In this document: piece by piece, positions 53,479 to 62,165 of the stretch
How positions within the stretch are numbered: position 1 is the stretch's first letter
Layout: the number at the start of each line of letters is the position of its first letter
Assembly: GCF_017094465.1 (NCBI RefSeq)
Contig: NZ_CP064791.1
Coordinates: 310,001 to 374,000, forward strand
Direction: 5' to 3'
Length of the DNA stretch: 64,000 nucleotides
Origin: Halapricum desulfuricans
GTDB lineage: Archaea; Halobacteriota; Halobacteria; Halobacteriales; Haloarculaceae
The notes under the pieces: model-generated
Told to the model about the DNA's origin: nothing
Database searches by the model: none
Seen by the model: the letters and a program-made list of their open reading frames with translations, nothing else
Made by a program: the position numbers and the translations under genes

Positions 53479-54735
53479 GTGGCGGAACTACTCACGACGC
53501 GCACCATCACGGCCTCGCTGAGTAATGACCGTGAGGGCGTCGTCAGTGATCTCGATTCACTTGCAGACTCCGCCAGCAAACTGTGGAACGTCGCCCGGTG
53601 GACAATAGACCGCATCTGGAACGCAACCGGGGAAATCCCCGACGAATCCACACTCAAAGCCTACCTCAAAACCAAACCCGTCTGGAAAGACCTGAACGCC
53701 CAATCCAGTCAGGCAATCGTCGAAGAATTGTCTGGCGCTTTCCAGTCGTGGTTCGAGCAAAACGACCCGGATGCGAACCCACCGGGCTACCGGAAATACG
53801 GCGACCACCGCCCTCACAGCACGGTCACGTTCAAAGAAGACGGATTCAAACTCGATACAGACCACCAGCAGGTGCGCCTCTCGAAAGGCGAGAACCTGAA
53901 GGATGGTTGGGCCGACTTCATCCTCTGCGAATACGAGACCGGCCCGGAAACCGACCTCACCGACGTAGAACGCGTGCAGCAAGTCCGTTCCGTCTGGAAC
54001 GACGATCACTGGGAACTACACTTCGTTTGCAAAGTCGAGATCGACGCAACCGATACCACTGGTGAGAAGACAGCGGGAATCGACCTCGGGATCAGCAACA
54101 CCGCCGCCGTCTCGTTCGGTGACGAGACGCTGTTGTATCCCGGGAACGCACTGAAGGAGGACGCCCACTACTTCCGCCACGTCGAATACGAGACGGAGGG
54201 TGAAGACGGCCCCAGCAATCATGCGGAGTGGGCGCGACAGAAGAAATCGCGCCGCCAAAAACACTTCCTCCACGCCTTGTCGAAAGACATCGTCGAACAG
54301 TGCTCTCGTCGTGAGGTGGGGACGATCGCTGTTGGGCATCCGAAGCACATCCGCGATGATCAAGACTGGGGTCGGCACGGGAACAAGAGGTTGCACGACT
54401 GGGCGTTCGAAACGCTCATCGCACACATCGAGTACAAAGCAGAGGAGCGTGGCATTAGCGTCGAACGGGTTGATGAGGCCGAGTTGAAAACATCGAAGAC
54501 ATGTTGTCAGTGCGGAGTAGAAGATGATTCGAACCGTGTTGAACGTGGATTGTACGTGTGCGATGAGTGTGAACTGGTCGCTAATAGTGATTTGAATGCG
54601 GCGGAGAATATGCGAGCTGCGGTAACTCCGAGTCCCTCGCAGGATAGGAGTAACGGCTGTCTGGCACAGCCTTCGGTGCGCCTGTTCGAGAAATCCACGG
54701 GCCGGGTGGCCCGCCGAGAACAGGTCGTATCGTAA
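53479..54735 (+). CDS. tnpB: RNA-guided endonuclease TnpB (IS1341 type)
   Basis: The 418-aa protein (GTG start) has RuvC-I AGIDLGISN (D202), zinc ribbon C342/C345 and C361/C364, and RuvC-III NSDLNAAEN (D371). At the RuvC-II glutamate site the sequence reads IAVGHPKHIR, with G286 and H287 where E-D is expected. It is clearly related to the 26-kb TnpB (same length, about half the residues alike by eye) but diverged. The reading frame is complete. Confidence 0.9.
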   Translation: MAELLTTRTITASLSNDREGVVSDLDSLADSASKLWNVARWTIDRIWNATGEIPDESTLKAYLKTKPVWKDLNAQSSQAIVEELSGAFQSWFEQNDPDANPPGYRKYGDHRPHSTVTFKEDGFKLDTDHQQVRLSKGENLKDGWADFILCEYETGPETDLTDVERVQQVRSVWNDDHWELHFVCKVEIDATDTTGEKTAGIDLGISNTAAVSFGDETLLYPGNALKEDAHYFRHVEYETEGEDGPSNHAEWARQKKSRRQKHFLHALSKDIVEQCSRREVGTIAVGHPKHIRDDQDWGRHGNKRLHDWAFETLIAHIEYKAEERGISVERVDEAELKTSKTCCQCGVEDDSNRVERGLYVCDECELVANSDLNAAENMRAAVTPSPSQDRSNGCLAQPSVRLFEKSTGRVARREQVVS

Positions 54736-54742
54736 ACCGGTA

Positions 54743-54888
54743 AATATCCCAACGCTGAGCAAATCGGAGATTTGCGAGGTACGCGAATCTTCGATTCGCT
54801 TGACTCGGGAAGCCGCGCCGTCGTCGGGCTACGCCCGACTGCCTGAGGGATCTTCGATCCCTCTCCGTTCACGGCGCGGAGGATGTCA
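54743..54888 (+). ncRNA. Probable omega-RNA 3' region with four small hairpins
   Basis: Four hairpins with 3-base loops follow in series: GCAAATC/GATTTGC (54759-54775), GCGAATC/GATTCGC (54783-54799), GTCGGGC/GCCCGAC (54823-54839) and GAGGGATC/GATCCCTC (54845-54863). The last two are enclosed by CCGCGCCG (54813-54820) pairing with CGGCGCGG (54872-54879). The structured region would be the scaffold, and the guide would begin near 54889. RNA identity is inferred from the family. Confidence 0.55.
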
Positions 54889-54982
54889 CGACGTGGGCTA
54901 CGCGGTCGAAGGCTCCCCGGCTGTCGGCGACGGGTACGTCGTCGTCGGGACGACCAGAGGCGTCGTCCACGCGCTCAAATGA
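54889..54982 (+). pseudogene. 3' remnant of a PQQ/BamB-like beta-propeller gene
   Basis: The 30-codon piece reads VGYAVEGSPAVGDGYVVVGT and ends VVHALK before TGA, a typical last blade of a PQQ-binding-like repeat protein. Nothing upstream matches, because the TnpB element ends directly at its 5' side. The stop codon overlaps an oppositely facing element end (54980). It is only a fragment. Confidence 0.7.
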
Positions 54983-55016
54983 CATCCTCCGCGCCGTGAG
55001 ATTCCCGCTTCACTCA
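54980..55016 (-). mobile_element. Solo right end of an IS1341-type element (minus orientation)
   Basis: Read on the minus strand, this is cgggaatctcacggcgcgg then aggatgtca, the same terminal motif as the right ends at 27304 and 54888. No tnpB is attached, so it is a decayed element or a mobilised end. It faces the 54888 end across a 90-base gene remnant. Between it and the previous gene nothing else is seen. Confidence 0.6.
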
Positions 55017-55030
55017 GCGCGCGTGTCCGC

Positions 55031-55035
55031 GTCAG
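55031..55035. other. No other features in 56034-56275
   Basis: The 240-base gap 56034-56275 between the Tat-exported gene and metE holds AT-rich promoter-like sequence (around 56055-56100) and no gene I can support. Confidence 0.3.
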
Positions 55036-55211
55036 CTTCGCAACGATCGCCACACAGGTTTTGCAACGATCCGACCGACGAGATACGTGCCGCCGATAAT
55101 CAACGGAGCGGCAACGGCAACGCTAGTACCGTCGTTATTCCCAAGCGCTATCCAAACACCGAGGATAGTTAGCTGGATTCCAGTAGCAACGAATTTTTCT
55201 TCTTTATCCAA
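55032..55211 (-). CDS. Small two-helix membrane protein coupled to Tat-exported protein
   Basis: The 59-aa ORF begins with TTG (DKEEKFVATGIQLTILGVWI), has two hydrophobic helices and ends WRSLRS. An AGGTGA Shine-Dalgarno-like block (55218-55223) lies 6 bases before the TTG, which decides the start; it overlaps the end of the upstream gene's transcript by design. It follows the Tat-exported protein by 12 bases. It could be an immunity or accessory protein, but this is only inferred from position. Confidence 0.55.
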   Translation of the reverse strand: MDKEEKFVATGIQLTILGVWIALGNNDGTSVAVAAPLIIGGTYLVGRIVAKPVWRSLRS

Positions 55212-55223
55212 GATAGATCACCT

Positions 55224-56033
55224 CTATGTAGTTTGGTCAATCTCACCAGGCTCAACAGCGATCTCATCCTCCCAGAGAACTGTGCAAGAGTCCAGATTCA
55301 TTGTTATCCCAATCGGCCCGATACCAGCTGTAGCCTCAGCCTTAAATGGCCAAGGCAAGTCAACTGCGGCCCAAGTATGCTTATACTCCGCTTTGACAGG
55401 AATCCCGTCATTACCGGAGTCAACTTGCTTCAGGTCTGTCTGTAGCGTGACAGACGTTTCCCCATCAAGGAGATACGGAAGGTCAACGTCATACGCTAGC
55501 CCCTTTTCCGGAGCGAAGTCTTGGTACTCTAAGGAGACGGAACCATCTGCCGCTGTACGTGAATGCGTTTTCACACCGCTTTCAGTCGGTTCAGGTGCGC
55601 TCCACTCACTACTATCGTAGACGATTCCGAATCCGTCATCCACAATACTGGCATCCCTGGCTGAAAGTTTTCTATCCTGCAGGGACATAGTGGCAGTAAC
55701 TATCCACCGATCGTCGTACGACTCGACGACAGACGTCACCAATTCCGAATCGCTATCGTCGTAGTGTCCGAGTGTTGAAATTCCAGTGTTCGCCGTCAAG
55801 TCTCTTTGAGAAGCCCCAGGAATGCATTCCCGCTGGAAGCCATACCGGACGTTATGCTTCTCCAGCAACTCCTGTGCTTCCTGAACCCGTGCCTCAAGTA
55901 ACAGATCCGCTACACGATCGTGAATACCCGCTTCAGCAGCGGAAACACTATCGTCAGCAGTAGCAGACCCGATAAAGGCTGAAGCACTTGCTCCCAATGC
56001 CCCCAGAGACGTGAGGTATTGTCTCCGTCTCAT
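55224..56033 (-). CDS. Tat-exported protein of unknown function
   Basis: The 269-aa protein starts MRRRQYLTSLGALGASASAF, a twin-arginine signal with cleavage near SATA (residue 26). The mature part is acidic, beta-rich and has only two Cys (ECIPGA and DSCTVLW). A helix LLLEARVQEAQELLEKHN lies near its N-terminus. No family is recognised. The base composition is lower in GC than its neighbours, and it lies next to IS remnants, suggesting transfer. An AT-rich block about 30 bases upstream may be its TATA. Confidence 0.65.
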   Translation of the reverse strand: MRRRQYLTSLGALGASASAFIGSATADDSVSAAEAGIHDRVADLLLEARVQEAQELLEKHNVRYGFQRECIPGASQRDLTANTGISTLGHYDDSDSELVTSVVESYDDRWIVTATMSLQDRKLSARDASIVDDGFGIVYDSSEWSAPEPTESGVKTHSRTAADGSVSLEYQDFAPEKGLAYDVDLPYLLDGETSVTLQTDLKQVDSGNDGIPVKAEYKHTWAAVDLPWPFKAEATAGIGPIGITMNLDSCTVLWEDEIAVEPGEIDQTT

Positions 56034-56275
56034 TCCATAAGAAAAGTCAGACCAGTATTACATAAGTACTTTGGTTCTGTATTCGTATTATAGAATTATA
56101 TTAGTCACAGCCGATTCTGACGCTCGTCCCCTCGAAAGACAACGCACGATCGAAGACCGTCGTACTCCCGAACAGCAGAGAACACGCGGTCCACACCAGA
56201 CGAGGAGACACAGTCTATACAGCGAGTATGGGGAAGACCTGCTGGCTCACGACTTCGCCAGCAGTCGGTGTCCGA

Positions 56276-57340
56276 TCAGTCCTCAGCCGCCGCGTGATCG
56301 ACCAGATCAATCTCGCCGGCGTCGAGTTCTTCCTCGACCTCGCGAGCTGCCTCGACCATATTCGCCATCTTCTGGTAGGCGACCTCGCGGGGCAGCAGCT
56401 TCACACCACAGTCCGGCGAAACCGTCAACTGCTCGGGCGGGACGACCTCCAGCCCGCGCTTGATGTTCTCCTTGATCTCCGCGACGGACTCGACCTCGGC
56501 GTCGTGGACGTCGACGACACCCATCGCGAAGTCCTTGGTGAACTCGTGCTCTTTGAAGACCTCGACCTGCTCGAAGTCGCCGTTGGCCAGTTCGAGGTCG
56601 TACTCCTCGACCGGGTAGTCCAGAATCTCGGGGTAGATCCGCGAGTAATCGCCGTAACAGACGTGCAGTCCCAGGCGGACATCCTCAGGCACATCGTCGA
56701 CGATTCGTTCCAGCGCCTCGCCGACGATGGCGTGGTCGTCCGGCGTGGTGGCGAGGGCAGGCTCGTCGATCTGGATGTATCGCGCGCCGGCCTCGACCAG
56801 CGCCTCGATCTCCTGGTTGACCAGATCCGCAAGCGCGTAGGTCAGCTGCTCCTCGTCGTCGTAGACCTCGTTGAAACTCCAGGACGCGAGCGTGTAGGGT
56901 CCGGTGATCGGGACCTTCACCGGCGCGCCGGCTACGTCGTCAGTGAACTCGAACTCCTCGACGAGCCACTGCTGGTCGTACTCGACCTCCTCAACCACCG
57001 AGGGCTTGTCGAAGTAGTTGTGTCCCCACACCTTCACGCGGCCGTTGAACTCGTAGCCGTCGATCCGGTGGGCGAAGTACTCGACCATCTCGTTGCGCCG
57101 CATCTCGCCGTCAGTGACGACGTCGATGCCGGCCCGCTCGTGTTCTTCGGTGATCAGGCGGGCGGCGTCGTCTTTCGATTCCTCCCAGTCCTCGACGTCG
57201 AAGTCGGAATCGGGGTCCTCGAACAGTTCTCGGGCCGTGTCGTGCCACTCCGGCTTGGGATAGGAGCCGACGACGGTCGTCAGCAGGAAGTGGTCGTTGG
57301 GGTGATCCGCCGGTCGGAACTGCTCGCGTGTATCCGTCAT
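56276..57340 (-). CDS. metE: Methionine synthase, core MetE type
   Basis: The 354-aa protein has the catalytic half of MetE: TTVVGSYPKPEW, DGEMRRNEMVEYF, PVKVPITGPYTLASW, YIQIDEPALA, GLHVCYGDY and SPDCGVK, giving His/Cys zinc ligands that activate homocysteine. Its length is that of archaeal core-MetE, which likely uses a corrinoid protein or a short folate as methyl donor. It overlaps the upstream MetE-like gene by 4 bases. Confidence 0.9.
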   Translation of the reverse strand: MTDTREQFRPADHPNDHFLLTTVVGSYPKPEWHDTARELFEDPDSDFDVEDWEESKDDAARLITEEHERAGIDVVTDGEMRRNEMVEYFAHRIDGYEFNGRVKVWGHNYFDKPSVVEEVEYDQQWLVEEFEFTDDVAGAPVKVPITGPYTLASWSFNEVYDDEEQLTYALADLVNQEIEALVEAGARYIQIDEPALATTPDDHAIVGEALERIVDDVPEDVRLGLHVCYGDYSRIYPEILDYPVEEYDLELANGDFEQVEVFKEHEFTKDFAMGVVDVHDAEVESVAEIKENIKRGLEVVPPEQLTVSPDCGVKLLPREVAYQKMANMVEAAREVEEELDAGEIDLVDHAAAED

Positions 57341-58332
57341 AGTTGCACCTCCGCTCCGTCAGCGGCTTCGGAAAGCGCCTGGAGTTTCGCCTCGAACTTG
57401 TTGGTCGGCAAGTAGAACAGCTCGGTGTTCGCGGTCGCGTAGACCGTCTCGAAGTCGTTAGCGGTCTGGTCGGCGACCCACTCGATGCGCTCGCGGATCT
57501 CCTCGGGCGTCTCGACCAGCGTGTTCTGGCCGTCCACCAGTCCTAGCGCGATCGAATCTTTCGTGCCGTACTCGTTGATATTGTAGAGGTTCCGCTCGTG
57601 GTCAGTCACGAAGTCATAGCCGACGGCGTCGATGTCCGCGTCCAGCAGGTGGGCGTGGACTTTCTCCTCGAGTGCGCCCCAGTAGGTCTGGACGACGACC
57701 TCCGCGTCGGCAGCACTCGCGACGGCGTCGATGGCCTCGCTGGCACGCTCGTCCTCGCCCTCGTCGGGTGCGTCGGTGACCAGCGACGGTTCGAGCAACA
57801 GCAGCGTCTCGGCGTCGAACGCCTCGGCCTCGCCCGCGAGAAAGTCCGCGACGCCGTCGAGGAACGCCGCGTCGTCGCCGTAGTACTCGTCGGTGGCCAG
57901 CTCCGAGAGCGAGTAGGGACCCGGCAGGACGGCCTGCAGATCCTCGCCGTCGGTAAGGGCATCGGCCGCGTCGAGCTCGTCGGGTACGTCGCCGTCGGTG
58001 GTCAACTCACCGGTGACGACCGGTTCCCGGTAGAAGTTGTTGTTGTCGTAGTAGCGGACGATCCCGTGGGTCTCGACGTTGTCGTGGACCGCCAGCGGAT
58101 GGGCGAGCATATCGTCCCACCGCAACTGTCCCTCGACAATCCGATCGAGTCCGGCCGCCCGCTGAGACTCGATCACATCGGCACGGGCCTCTTCGTAAAC
58201 AGAGCTGATCTCCGCACCCTCGTCGCCGCTGATCAGATCGCCCTTCTGATGGCCTTTCAGTCGAGATAAGTCGTCTTTCGCCCAGTCCGGTAACGGGTAC
58301 AATCCCGGTGTCGTCGATACGATCTCCGTCAT
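57337..58332 (-). CDS. MetE-like protein without zinc ligands
   Basis: The 331-aa protein begins TTPGLYPLPDWAKDDL and has VLPGPYSLSEL and LLLLEPSLV in the positions of the MetE barrel, but the HxC and C zinc residues are absent (VVVQTYWGAL, GLVDGQNT). It probably forms the partner or methyl-donor half for the downstream core MetE. The aatattaaag block about 25-30 bases upstream supports the ATG at 58332. Confidence 0.8.
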   Translation of the reverse strand: MTEIVSTTPGLYPLPDWAKDDLSRLKGHQKGDLISGDEGAEISSVYEEARADVIESQRAAGLDRIVEGQLRWDDMLAHPLAVHDNVETHGIVRYYDNNNFYREPVVTGELTTDGDVPDELDAADALTDGEDLQAVLPGPYSLSELATDEYYGDDAAFLDGVADFLAGEAEAFDAETLLLLEPSLVTDAPDEGEDERASEAIDAVASAADAEVVVQTYWGALEEKVHAHLLDADIDAVGYDFVTDHERNLYNINEYGTKDSIALGLVDGQNTLVETPEEIRERIEWVADQTANDFETVYATANTELFYLPTNKFEAKLQALSEAADGAEVQL

Positions 58333-58391
58333 TACAGCGGCATACGAAATGACGAGCTTTAATATTTACTACTTCGATGAATTACCATCAG

Positions 58392-60323
58392 TTATTCCGC
58401 GTCTAGGACGAGGTCGGCGAGTCGTTCGTCTTCGACCAGATCCAGAAGCTCGTCACGATCGAGGAGTTTGATATCGTGGTCCGCCGCGCGTTGGCGAACT
58501 GGCTCGGGGACGTCAGCGGTCGTGACCAGTGCGGCGGCGTCTGCCCGCTCGGTGTCGTCGCGGTCGGTGACACAGCGGTCCACGACGGAGGCTTCGAGAT
58601 CCTGACCGGGAGTGTGGACCGTCCAAATCAGGACTCGAAGGTCGATCGCCCGCCGTCGGATCGCCATGATGTCGTATTTGGCGCTCGAGTGGGCAAAGAT
58701 GGTCGTTTCCCAGCCCAGTTCGCGCCAGCACGCCGCGATGAACTCGGTGAAACGCGATTCGTCCATCGCTTGGATCTCCGTGTCCAGTGTCGCTCGGTGG
58801 TCGGCAGCACTGTCTCGACTGTCGTCGGGATCATCGGTGATCGAAACCCAACTGGAGGTGTCGGTCGGATCGAGGTCTGACCCGGACGATTCAGCGCTGT
58901 CGGGATCCCGCGCAGTGATGCCTGCAACGATCGTTTCCTCGTGGTCGGATCGGTCGTCCCCGGCCGAAGTCCTCCCAGACGTGACGTGGTCGTCCCGCTC
59001 GATGCTGTGTTCGGAGCCATCGCGGCTGACATCGTACTCGATCAGTGCGCGCCGGTGATCGGTCGCGATACGCCACTGCACCACGGTCGGTTCCCGATCT
59101 GGGGCCAGTTCGGCCACGACCTCGCGAGCCGCCGCGAGCCGATCGTCGGCTTCGTCACACGCCGCCAGAGCCTGTTCGGTCCGGCCGTTCGCGTGAAGTC
59201 GCTCGGCGGCTGCGAGCAGCCGCTCGATCACGGATGTGTGGGCCCCAACGAGCGCGTCGACGATCTCCAGGACCCGCTCCCGGATCGTCTCGGGATCGCC
59301 CGCGAACGGGGCATCCGGGCCCCAGCAGAGGCCCAGCCAGTCGCGATGTGCCGACAGCGCGTCGGCCAGCCGTCGGGCCCGCTGTTGTGGATCATCGATC
59401 GATTCAGCTTCCCGCAGCGCCGTCGTCGCCGTCTCGCGGGGCTGGTCTTCGAGCCGCGCCAGGTCACGTTCGACCGACTGCAGTCGCCCTTCGATTTCCC
59501 CGTCCGGCGGCTGATCGGCGTCGATCGAACGAGCCTGCGCCGCGGCGTCACGCGCGTCCCGGAGCGCTGCGTGGGCTGGCCGGAGCCGTCCTGCAGCCTC
59601 GTAACGATCGGCCCGCTCGACGTGGTCGTCAGCTAGCGTCGCAAGCGCGCGGCGTTGCAACGCTCGGACTGCTTCGCGGTAGGAGTCGAGATCCGCGTGC
59701 GCGAGGACTCGTTCGCCGATGTCGAACGTCCCCACCTGCTCGCGGCCCGCCGCGATCACCGACAGTACCTCCTCGGCGGCCTGGCGTGCAGCGTCGGGCT
59801 CGCCGTCGTCGAGGCGGTCCTGGGCAGTCGCGAGCTGTTCGTCGATACGTACGGCGAAACGGTTCACCTGCGACCACGCTGCCGTGCACTCTTCGAGATA
59901 GGAGACGATCGCCTGGAGGTCGCCGCCGCCCGGCAGCGACCACTGCTCGCCGGCCTCTGTGTGGACGAGCAGTCGCTTCCGTAACAGCCCGCTTTCGGTG
60001 TCGATCCGCGTGACAGACGAAAACGGGATCGGGATGACCCGATCGCCGCCAGCGTCCGCCCCGCCGATCGCGATCACCAGGCGGAGATCGGTGATCGCGA
60101 CGAGCGTTCTGTGTCCCCGCGTCGGTTTGTACGTCTCGCTGTCCCCGTCGCCTTCGACTGTCACCCCACCTCGTTTGGCATGGATCACGAACGCGACCCG
60201 CTCGGTGTCGCCGAGATACGACGATAGCGGCCCGTCGGCGAGATAGTCCTCACCCAGTCGATCGTCTATTCCCGCGGTCGAGCTCGAGCCGTCCGTCCCT
60301 TCTAGTTCGATGACCTCGACCAT
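58392..60323 (-). CDS. Coiled-coil protein with Mrr-like C-terminal domain
   Basis: The 643-aa protein has a PH-like N-terminal region (about 30-150, with VAFVIHAKRGGVTVEG and LRKRLLVHTEAGEQW), long Ala/Glu/Asp helices (150-440), a Ser/Asp-rich linker and a C-terminal restriction-endonuclease-like domain (520-643) starting MDESRFTEFIAACWRELGW. The usual D...(E/Q)xK core reads KYDIMAIRR...LIWTVHT, without the lysine, so cleavage activity is doubtful. It may be a sensor or scaffold. Only the domain layout supports this. Confidence 0.6.
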   Translation of the reverse strand: MVEVIELEGTDGSSSTAGIDDRLGEDYLADGPLSSYLGDTERVAFVIHAKRGGVTVEGDGDSETYKPTRGHRTLVAITDLRLVIAIGGADAGGDRVIPIPFSSVTRIDTESGLLRKRLLVHTEAGEQWSLPGGGDLQAIVSYLEECTAAWSQVNRFAVRIDEQLATAQDRLDDGEPDAARQAAEEVLSVIAAGREQVGTFDIGERVLAHADLDSYREAVRALQRRALATLADDHVERADRYEAAGRLRPAHAALRDARDAAAQARSIDADQPPDGEIEGRLQSVERDLARLEDQPRETATTALREAESIDDPQQRARRLADALSAHRDWLGLCWGPDAPFAGDPETIRERVLEIVDALVGAHTSVIERLLAAAERLHANGRTEQALAACDEADDRLAAAREVVAELAPDREPTVVQWRIATDHRRALIEYDVSRDGSEHSIERDDHVTSGRTSAGDDRSDHEETIVAGITARDPDSAESSGSDLDPTDTSSWVSITDDPDDSRDSAADHRATLDTEIQAMDESRFTEFIAACWRELGWETTIFAHSSAKYDIMAIRRRAIDLRVLIWTVHTPGQDLEASVVDRCVTDRDDTERADAAALVTTADVPEPVRQRAADHDIKLLDRDELLDLVEDERLADLVLDAE

Positions 60324-60417
60324 CGCAGGCTCTCGTCTGTACTAACCGGGCGACGTATTATCTAATAATTGTAATATTTTGTATATTTGGGCCGAGGAAT
60401 ATACCCGAAGACAGCTC

Positions 60418-61008
60418 TCAGGGGTCGTCCGGGCGGAGTTCGAGGACGACGAGCCGCTCGAAGGGATGTGACTCCTCGGCGACCTCGCGGGTGGTCAGTC
60501 CTCCGGCGGCCGCGCTCGCACGCACGGCATCGATGTCCGTGAGCGAACTGACGAGCAGCAGCACCACGCCGTCGTCGACGAGGACGCGGCGGACAGTGGC
60601 GAGGAACGGATCGATCACGGCGCGACCGTCTTCGCCGCCGGAGAGGGCACGCTCCATCCAGTCGTCGAACTCGTGGTCGGGGTCGGTCGGCAGGTACGGC
60701 GGGTTGAAGGCGACGACGTCGAAGCAGTGATCCCGGAACGGTTCGACGAGATTCGCCCGGACGGTCGACAGGCCGGCCTCGTAGGCCTCGCGGCAAGCCA
60801 TCGGATTGACGTCCGTCGCGACGACCTCGGCCCCGGTCGTGGCGAGCGCGGTCGCGACGTATGCCGATCCCGTACCCACCTCCAGGACCAGGTCGTCCGT
60901 GCCGACGTACTCACGTGCTGTCTCGGCGAGTAGATGTGAGTCTTCTGCCGGTTCGTACACCTGATCGAGATCGCGCTGGCTGGCCAGCTCGATCCGGTCG
61001 TCTTTCAT
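60418..61008 (-). CDS. HemK2/Mtq2-type protein methyltransferase
   Basis: The 196-aa protein has a SAM motif (VLEVGTGSAYVATAL), VVATDVNPMAC and the NPPY catalytic motif (AFNPPYLPTD) of glutamine N5-methyltransferases. It likely methylates the GGQ motif of the archaeal release factor aRF1, usually with a Trm112 partner not seen here. It starts at 61008, overlapping the MscS gene by 4 bases. Confidence 0.88.
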   Translation of the reverse strand: MKDDRIELASQRDLDQVYEPAEDSHLLAETAREYVGTDDLVLEVGTGSAYVATALATTGAEVVATDVNPMACREAYEAGLSTVRANLVEPFRDHCFDVVAFNPPYLPTDPDHEFDDWMERALSGGEDGRAVIDPFLATVRRVLVDDGVVLLLVSSLTDIDAVRASAAAGGLTTREVAEESHPFERLVVLELRPDDP

Positions 61009-62165
61009 CTCTCGTCGGGTTCGTCGTCCGTCGTCCTCGGCGTTTCGCTTTGGATCGCCAGTCCATCGGGTGGTCGTCCCCCCAGCGTGCGCTGGGGGAG
61101 CGGGATCGTGATCCCCTCCCGTTCGAAGGCATTCTTGACCGCGGCGACGACAGCGGTCTGTGCGATCCAGCGCCGCCGCGCGGTCGGGTCGTCGATCCAG
61201 AAGCGCAACTCGAGCACCACCGCGGAGTCGCCAAAGCCCGTCAGGACAGTCCGCGGGCTCGGGTTCGAGCGGATCTCCTCACGGTCGAGGTCACGCATCG
61301 TCTCGGTGGCTAGTTCGCGAGCGCGCTCGACGTCGTCGTCGTAATCGACGCCGACCTCAACGTCGACGCGCAGTCGGCCTTGCCGGGAGCGGTTGACCAG
61401 CCCCGTCGCCGTCACCACGTCGTTCGGGATCGTGACGGACTCGTCGTTGAACGTGCGGATCTCGGTATTGAATACGGAGACGTCGGTGACGATCCCTTCC
61501 TGGTCGTCGATCGCGACCCAGTCGCCGATATCGAAGGGGCGGCCGAACAGCAGCACGAATCCCGCGAGCACCGACGACAGCGTCTGCCGGGCCGCCAGGC
61601 CGAGCACCACACTCAGGAACCCGGCGCCGAGCAGGATGTCGGAGGGGTCGATCCCCCAGACGGCGAGGACGACGACGATCGCCAACGAGTACAGCACGAG
61701 CTGGAGAACGTGATAGGTCACCTCGTGTTGATGGCGCGAGAAGGCGTCGTGTTCCTCGAAGACGAGGCCGGCGATCCGCTTGACGAACACTGTTGAGCCC
61801 CAGGCACCGACCAGCAGGAACAGCGAGACCAGCGCGCGAACGACCGTCGTCGGATCCGGATCGAGGACGTCCGAGATGGCCGTCGCCTGCGCGCTTGCGT
61901 CCCAGATGGCGAGGACGGCGGCGGTCGCCCCGACCGAAATAGCGACGATCAGTGCCGCCTGCGCGGCCTCGAGCAGACTGCCGCGCGGGTCGTACTGCAC
62001 CCGGAGCCAGCGACCGACCTGTCGGATCGCCCAGCTCCCCGCTATCACGGCGACGAGCAGAACGAGCGTCCCGAGCCACCGCTCGGTCGGCGTCGCGAAC
62101 AACTGGCCGACGATCGGGAACTCGATCGCCAGCACGCCCCAGTCGACAGCGACCAGCGCGGTCAC
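61005..62165 (-). CDS. MscS-type mechanosensitive channel, second copy
   Basis: The 386-aa protein has about five membrane helices followed by the MscS core: LGLAARQTLSSVLAGFVLLFGRPFDIGDWV, VFNTEIRTFNDESVTIPNDVV and GVDYDDDVERA. It is about 90 residues longer than the 39.2-kb copy at the N-terminus. It overlaps both neighbouring genes (ATGA with HemK-type and KsgA genes) in one operon. Confidence 0.9.
   Translation of the reverse strand: MTALVAVDWGVLAIEFPIVGQLFATPTERWLGTLVLLVAVIAGSWAIRQVGRWLRVQYDPRGSLLEAAQAALIVAISVGATAAVLAIWDASAQATAISDVLDPDPTTVVRALVSLFLLVGAWGSTVFVKRIAGLVFEEHDAFSRHQHEVTYHVLQLVLYSLAIVVVLAVWGIDPSDILLGAGFLSVVLGLAARQTLSSVLAGFVLLFGRPFDIGDWVAIDDQEGIVTDVSVFNTEIRTFNDESVTIPNDVVTATGLVNRSRQGRLRVDVEVGVDYDDDVERARELATETMRDLDREEIRSNPSPRTVLTGFGDSAVVLELRFWIDDPTARRRWIAQTAVVAAVKNAFEREGITIPLPQRTLGGRPPDGLAIQSETPRTTDDEPDER

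Larger units (their letters stand above)
53336..54888 (+). mobile_element. Second IS1341-type element with expanded right end
   Basis: The left palindrome CGTGGCGTC-TTC-GACGCCACG lies at 53339-53359 with outer GCCCG/CGGGC arms, then tnpB, then a 150-base hairpin-rich right end closing with ggaggatgtca near 54888. The 25.9-kb element has the same cccaacgct and ggaggatgtca but only one hairpin. No tnpA. The left boundary is an estimate; the 53164-53335 stretch shows no gene. Confidence 0.75.
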
